A stretch of 64,000 bases of DNA. Origin: Maridesulfovibrio frigidus DSM 17176. GTDB taxonomy: Bacteria; Desulfobacterota; Desulfovibrionia; Desulfovibrionales; Desulfovibrionaceae. A program made the position numbers and the translations under genes. The stretch spans positions 310,001-374,000 of the forward strand of contig NZ_JONL01000002.1 of assembly GCF_000711735.1 (NCBI RefSeq), written 5' to 3'. The stretch's first letter is position 1; every line of letters begins with the position of its first letter. Under the pieces are notes generated by a model. The model had not been told where the DNA came from and did not search any database. It worked only from the letters and a program-made list of their open reading frames with translations. Below, in pieces: positions 61,217 through 64,000 of the stretch.

Positions 61217-62929
61217 TCAGCCCCAATATTCATCCAATTTCATTTTAACCTCAGTAGCAGTGGAAAGCCCCAACACTTCTTTTGCAATCTCGCGAAGTCT
61301 GGCGAGGTCCTGTCTTCTTATTGCGTTTTTCACCCGTGGAATATGCACTGGACTCATGCTGAGTTCTTCCACCCCCATCCCCACTAAAAGCAGAGCGGAA
61401 TTCACATCCCCGGCCATCTGCCCACAAACGCAAACAGGCTTTCCTTCCTCGCGAGCGGCATCAACAGTGTGTTTGATACCAAGAAGAACCGCTGGCGAAA
61501 GCTGTTCAAAGAGATCAGCTATACGCTCATTCTGACGATCCACAGCTAGAGTATATTGAGTCAGATCATTTGTGCCTATACTGAAAAAATCTGTTTCGTG
61601 AATAAGATGCGGAGCGAGAAAAACAGCTGCCGGAGTTTCGATCATTACTCCTAGCGGCAGTTCTTTGGCATGAGCAATACCTTCATGCTCCAAGGAATTT
61701 TGGGCCTCGGCAAGAAATTCTTTGAACCTGCGAACCTCATCCAATGATGAAATCATGGGCACGAGAATCCTGACATCACCGTGCACGCCAGCACGGAGCA
61801 AAGCTCGCAACTGACGTAAAAGCAGACGAGGGCGTTCAAAACACAGCCGTATGCCACGACATCCAAGGAAAGGATTATCTTCTTTAGGAAGATCCAAATA
61901 AGGCAGGTCCTTGTCTCCGCCTACATCCAGCGTGCGGATGACCACAGGCATACCCTTCATATCTTCTACAACAGACTTAAAAGCCTGATATTGCATTTCT
62001 TCATCAGGCTGTTCAGCTGTTTCCATGAACAGAAACTCAACCCTGTATAATCCTACTCCCTCGGCCCCTTTACCTAAGGCTGGTCCACTGTCTGCAGGCG
62101 AACCAATATTGGCAGCAAGCTTGATCCTTACTCCATCACGAGTCTGAGCGGGCAGGTCACGCCCCCCTTCAAACTGCTTGCATTCGAGCATATATTGCTC
62201 ACGCTGAGATTCAACATGTTCAAGCTGGGACGGAGTGGGATTTACAATAATATGATTATGTTCAGCATCCAGAGCGATCATATCCCCATTACAGATTGCG
62301 CTTGTGGCCCCTTCGACTCCCACAATAGCGGGAATCTCCATAGAGGCCGCCATAATAGCAGTATGTGAAGTTCGGCTGCCCCGCTCGGTTATTATTCCCA
62401 TGACCTTGGAACTATCCAGCACCGCGGTCTGTGACGGTGTAAGCTCCCCGGCCACGATAATGACTTCACGGTCAAAAATTTCAAGACTTTGCGGAGCAAT
62501 GCCCAGACAATTGAGCACGATCCTTTGCCCTAAGTCGCGCATATCCACGGCGCGGGCTTTAAGATACTCGTCATCCAACTCTTCCATGGCCGAAACATGC
62601 TCGCTTATAACGTCTTCAACAGCTGCCGGAGCAGTGAAACATCGGTCCTTAATCTTTTCAATCACGGCTTCGGACAATTCTTCGTCCTCAACCAACATCA
62701 GGTGGGCTTCAAAAATTGCGGCTTTATCATCACCCATTTTTTTACGCACTTGTGCTTCGATCAAGGTTAACTGTTTCACGGATTCAGCTATCGCATTCTT
62801 GAATTTATCAATTTCCCTTTCAATAAATTCAGCTGCGACAGGAGACCTGTCAAAACTGACCGGTTCATTGCTCAGCACAACGGCCTGCGCAAGAGCCACC
62901 CCTGGTGAGACAGATATTCCACTAAACAT
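61217..62929 (-). CDS. ptsI: Phosphoenolpyruvate-protein phosphotransferase (PTS enzyme I)
   Basis: The 570-residue protein begins at ATG 62929, with GGAGG 8 bases upstream (an in-frame ATG at 62947 lies before it and is rejected). It has the phosphohistidine site His189 in SRTSHTAIMA, as in E. coli EI, then the PEP-binding barrel: DVGGDKDLPYL, CRGIRLCF, VMIETPAA, and the catalytic-cysteine region VCVCGQMAGD. EI takes phosphate from PEP and passes it to HPr. It lies 46 bases after the HPr gene and completes a PTS operon with EIIBA. Confidence 0.95.
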   Translation of the reverse strand: MFSGISVSPGVALAQAVVLSNEPVSFDRSPVAAEFIEREIDKFKNAIAESVKQLTLIEAQVRKKMGDDKAAIFEAHLMLVEDEELSEAVIEKIKDRCFTAPAAVEDVISEHVSAMEELDDEYLKARAVDMRDLGQRIVLNCLGIAPQSLEIFDREVIIVAGELTPSQTAVLDSSKVMGIITERGSRTSHTAIMAASMEIPAIVGVEGATSAICNGDMIALDAEHNHIIVNPTPSQLEHVESQREQYMLECKQFEGGRDLPAQTRDGVRIKLAANIGSPADSGPALGKGAEGVGLYRVEFLFMETAEQPDEEMQYQAFKSVVEDMKGMPVVIRTLDVGGDKDLPYLDLPKEDNPFLGCRGIRLCFERPRLLLRQLRALLRAGVHGDVRILVPMISSLDEVRRFKEFLAEAQNSLEHEGIAHAKELPLGVMIETPAAVFLAPHLIHETDFFSIGTNDLTQYTLAVDRQNERIADLFEQLSPAVLLGIKHTVDAAREEGKPVCVCGQMAGDVNSALLLVGMGVEELSMSPVHIPRVKNAIRRQDLARLREIAKEVLGLSTATEVKMKLDEYWG

Positions 62930-62975
62930 TTGCAAGCACCTCCGCATCCTAAATCCAGAATATGCCTTTAGGGCG

Positions 62976-63233
62976 TTATTTCAAAGACACTAGAAAATTT
63001 GAAAGAGTTGCAACAGCTTCCTGCTCATCACTGCCCGTAGCATCAATGGACACATCCGCACCCTTAACAAGCTCCAGTAATTGCAATTTAAAAAGACTTT
63101 TGGCGCTGGCAGACTTCCCGTCCACGCTTACTTTAATATCAGATTCGAACCCTTTAGCCATCTTGACGAACTCTGCCGCAGGTCTGACATGCAAACCATC
63201 TTCGGCCTGAATTGTGATTGTATTTTTGGTCAT
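62976..63233 (-). CDS. ptsH: Phosphocarrier protein HPr
   Basis: The 85-residue protein has His15 in EDGLHVRPAAEF, the site phosphorylated by EI, and a serine at position 46 (SAKSLFKL), the regulatory site for HPr kinase in organisms that have one. Length and fold are normal. It lies 8 bases after the EIIBA stop and 46 bases before ptsI. The ribosome-binding site is weak. Confidence 0.95.
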   Translation of the reverse strand: MTKNTITIQAEDGLHVRPAAEFVKMAKGFESDIKVSVDGKSASAKSLFKLQLLELVKGADVSIDATGSDEQEAVATLSNFLVSLK

Positions 63234-63241
63234 ATTACACT

Positions 63242-64000
63242 CTATTTTTTCTTAATAAACAGGATAGGATCGCCGGCAGCAACCTTGCCACTAACTTTGG
63301 TCATCTCACCGAACTCGTCCATATTGCTTATGACTACGGGAGTAATCACGGACTTAGCTTTCTCGGTAAGAAGGGCCAAGTCAAAACGGATAACTGGATC
63401 ACCCTTTTTAACGGTTGCGCCTTGCTCAGCCAGCCGAGTGAATCCCTCTCCCTTGAGATTTACGGTATCCACACCAAAATGGACAAACAACTCAATCCCA
63501 TCATCGGTGAGCATGCTGAACGCATGATTAGTCTTGAAAATCTTTCCTATTATCCCGTCAGCAGGAGCACACATGGTGTCTCCGCTAGGAATGATAGACA
63601 CACCGTCTCCCACTGTTTTTTCAGCAAAAACCGGATCAGGAGTATCTTCAATAGGAAGAATCTCACCTTCGATAGGAGAAAATAACGTTAAGGATTGGGA
63701 TTCCAGAAGGTCGGATTCTTCTCTTTTCATACCGCCCATGGCCATAGCTACCAGTTCTGCCTGCGTTCCGAGAATAACCTGAACGCCCTTTTTACCCACA
63801 CGAACAACGCCTTTGGCACCGCAACGCTTAAGACCATCATCATTAATGATAGACGGGTCATTAACTTCAAGACGAAGCCTGGTGATGCAGGAGTCAATGG
63901 AAATTAAATTGGAAAGGCCACCCAGTTCTCTAACGCAAGCTTGGGCGAGGTTTAACGTGTCCTCGTCCGAAATATCAACAAGAGCGATGCCTGCATCGTC
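63242..64000 (-). CDS. PTS EIIBA component, glucose/GlcNAc type (5' end outside window)
   Basis: The reading frame is open to the right edge, so the gene starts beyond it. Upstream residues include SCITRLRLEV, with the phospho-cysteine of the EIIB domain. The C-terminal domain is EIIA-Glc: ADGIIGKIFKTNHAF and LFVHFGVDTVNLKGEGF, with the phospho-histidine as in Crr. A GTG at 63799 is internal. EIIC, if fused, lies outside. With EI and HPr in the same operon, the cell likely takes up a hexose or N-acetylglucosamine by PTS. Confidence 0.9.
   Translation of the reverse strand, partial: DDAGIALVDISDEDTLNLAQACVRELGGLSNLISIDSCITRLRLEVNDPSIINDDGLKRCGAKGVVRVGKKGVQVILGTQAELVAMAMGGMKREESDLLESQSLTLFSPIEGEILPIEDTPDPVFAEKTVGDGVSIIPSGDTMCAPADGIIGKIFKTNHAFSMLTDDGIELFVHFGVDTVNLKGEGFTRLAEQGATVKKGDPVIRFDLALLTEKAKSVITPVVISNMDEFGEMTKVSGKVAAGDPILFIKKK

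Noticed and set aside
1-64000. CRISPR arrays, tRNA or rRNA genes, insertion sequences
   Set aside because: No regularly spaced direct repeats, cloverleaf-like segments, rRNA signatures or transposase-like proteins were seen.

Overview
The window looks like chromosomal DNA of a free-living, motile, anaerobic delta-proteobacterium, most likely a Desulfovibrio-type sulfate reducer of moderate-to-low G+C. This rests on remembered family distributions: a Maf/DUF115 flagellin-glycosylation protein, many large CACHE-type histidine kinases, a Lon protease carrying a receiver domain beside an NtrC/kinase pair, and an orphan TRAP binding protein. No rRNA, tRNA, CRISPR array, transposase or integrase was seen.

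Positions 1-22.2 kb form a glycan-modification region. Five forward genes come first: a cut B12-type radical SAM protein, a C-methyltransferase-like protein, a radical SAM/SPASM protein, and TylF-like and FkbM-like methyltransferases. They converge on about 17 kb of tightly packed reverse-strand genes running from 22.2 kb to 5.5 kb. These encode a NeuB-type synthase, an HldE-like fusion with its domains in inverted order, a deoxyhypusine-synthase-like protein, a GmhA-like sugar isomerase, a radical SAM protein, a HAD phosphatase, an APH-like kinase, a split transketolase, a methyltransferase, another radical SAM protein, a Maf protein and two tandem Rossmann/TPR/transferase-like paralogs. Together they could make and attach an unusual higher-carbon sugar, possibly to flagellin. 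The 1-13 kb part is visibly more A+T rich than 13-22 kb.

Positions 22.5-34 kb hold signalling genes. There is a periplasmic binding protein coupled to a histidine kinase, two tandem paralogous hybrid kinases, a small conserved protein, a SUI1/YciH-like factor and a further PAS kinase. Positions 34-49 kb hold an RND efflux pair, a cupin, a TMEM175-like channel, an alpha/beta-hydrolase lipoprotein, a heme-motif lipoprotein next to a fatty acid cis/trans isomerase (membrane lipid adaptation), a large surface protein with a C-terminal anchor, an orphan TRAP-type binding protein and a small stress membrane protein.

Positions 49-61 kb contain an isolated M81/MlrC-like gene and then the most striking block. 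A Usp-like protein, an SLC13 transporter and an NhaB antiporter are transcribed divergently from a Lon protease with a response-regulator receiver domain inserted just ahead of its AAA+ module. A sigma54-type regulator and its kinase converge on that protease gene. The divergent spacer carries three copies of a GTTGCA-N4-TGCAAC-type dyad and a candidate sigma54 promoter. This suggests one kinase driving both transcription and proteolysis. The window ends in PTS genes: EI, HPr and a cut glucose/GlcNAc-type EIIBA.
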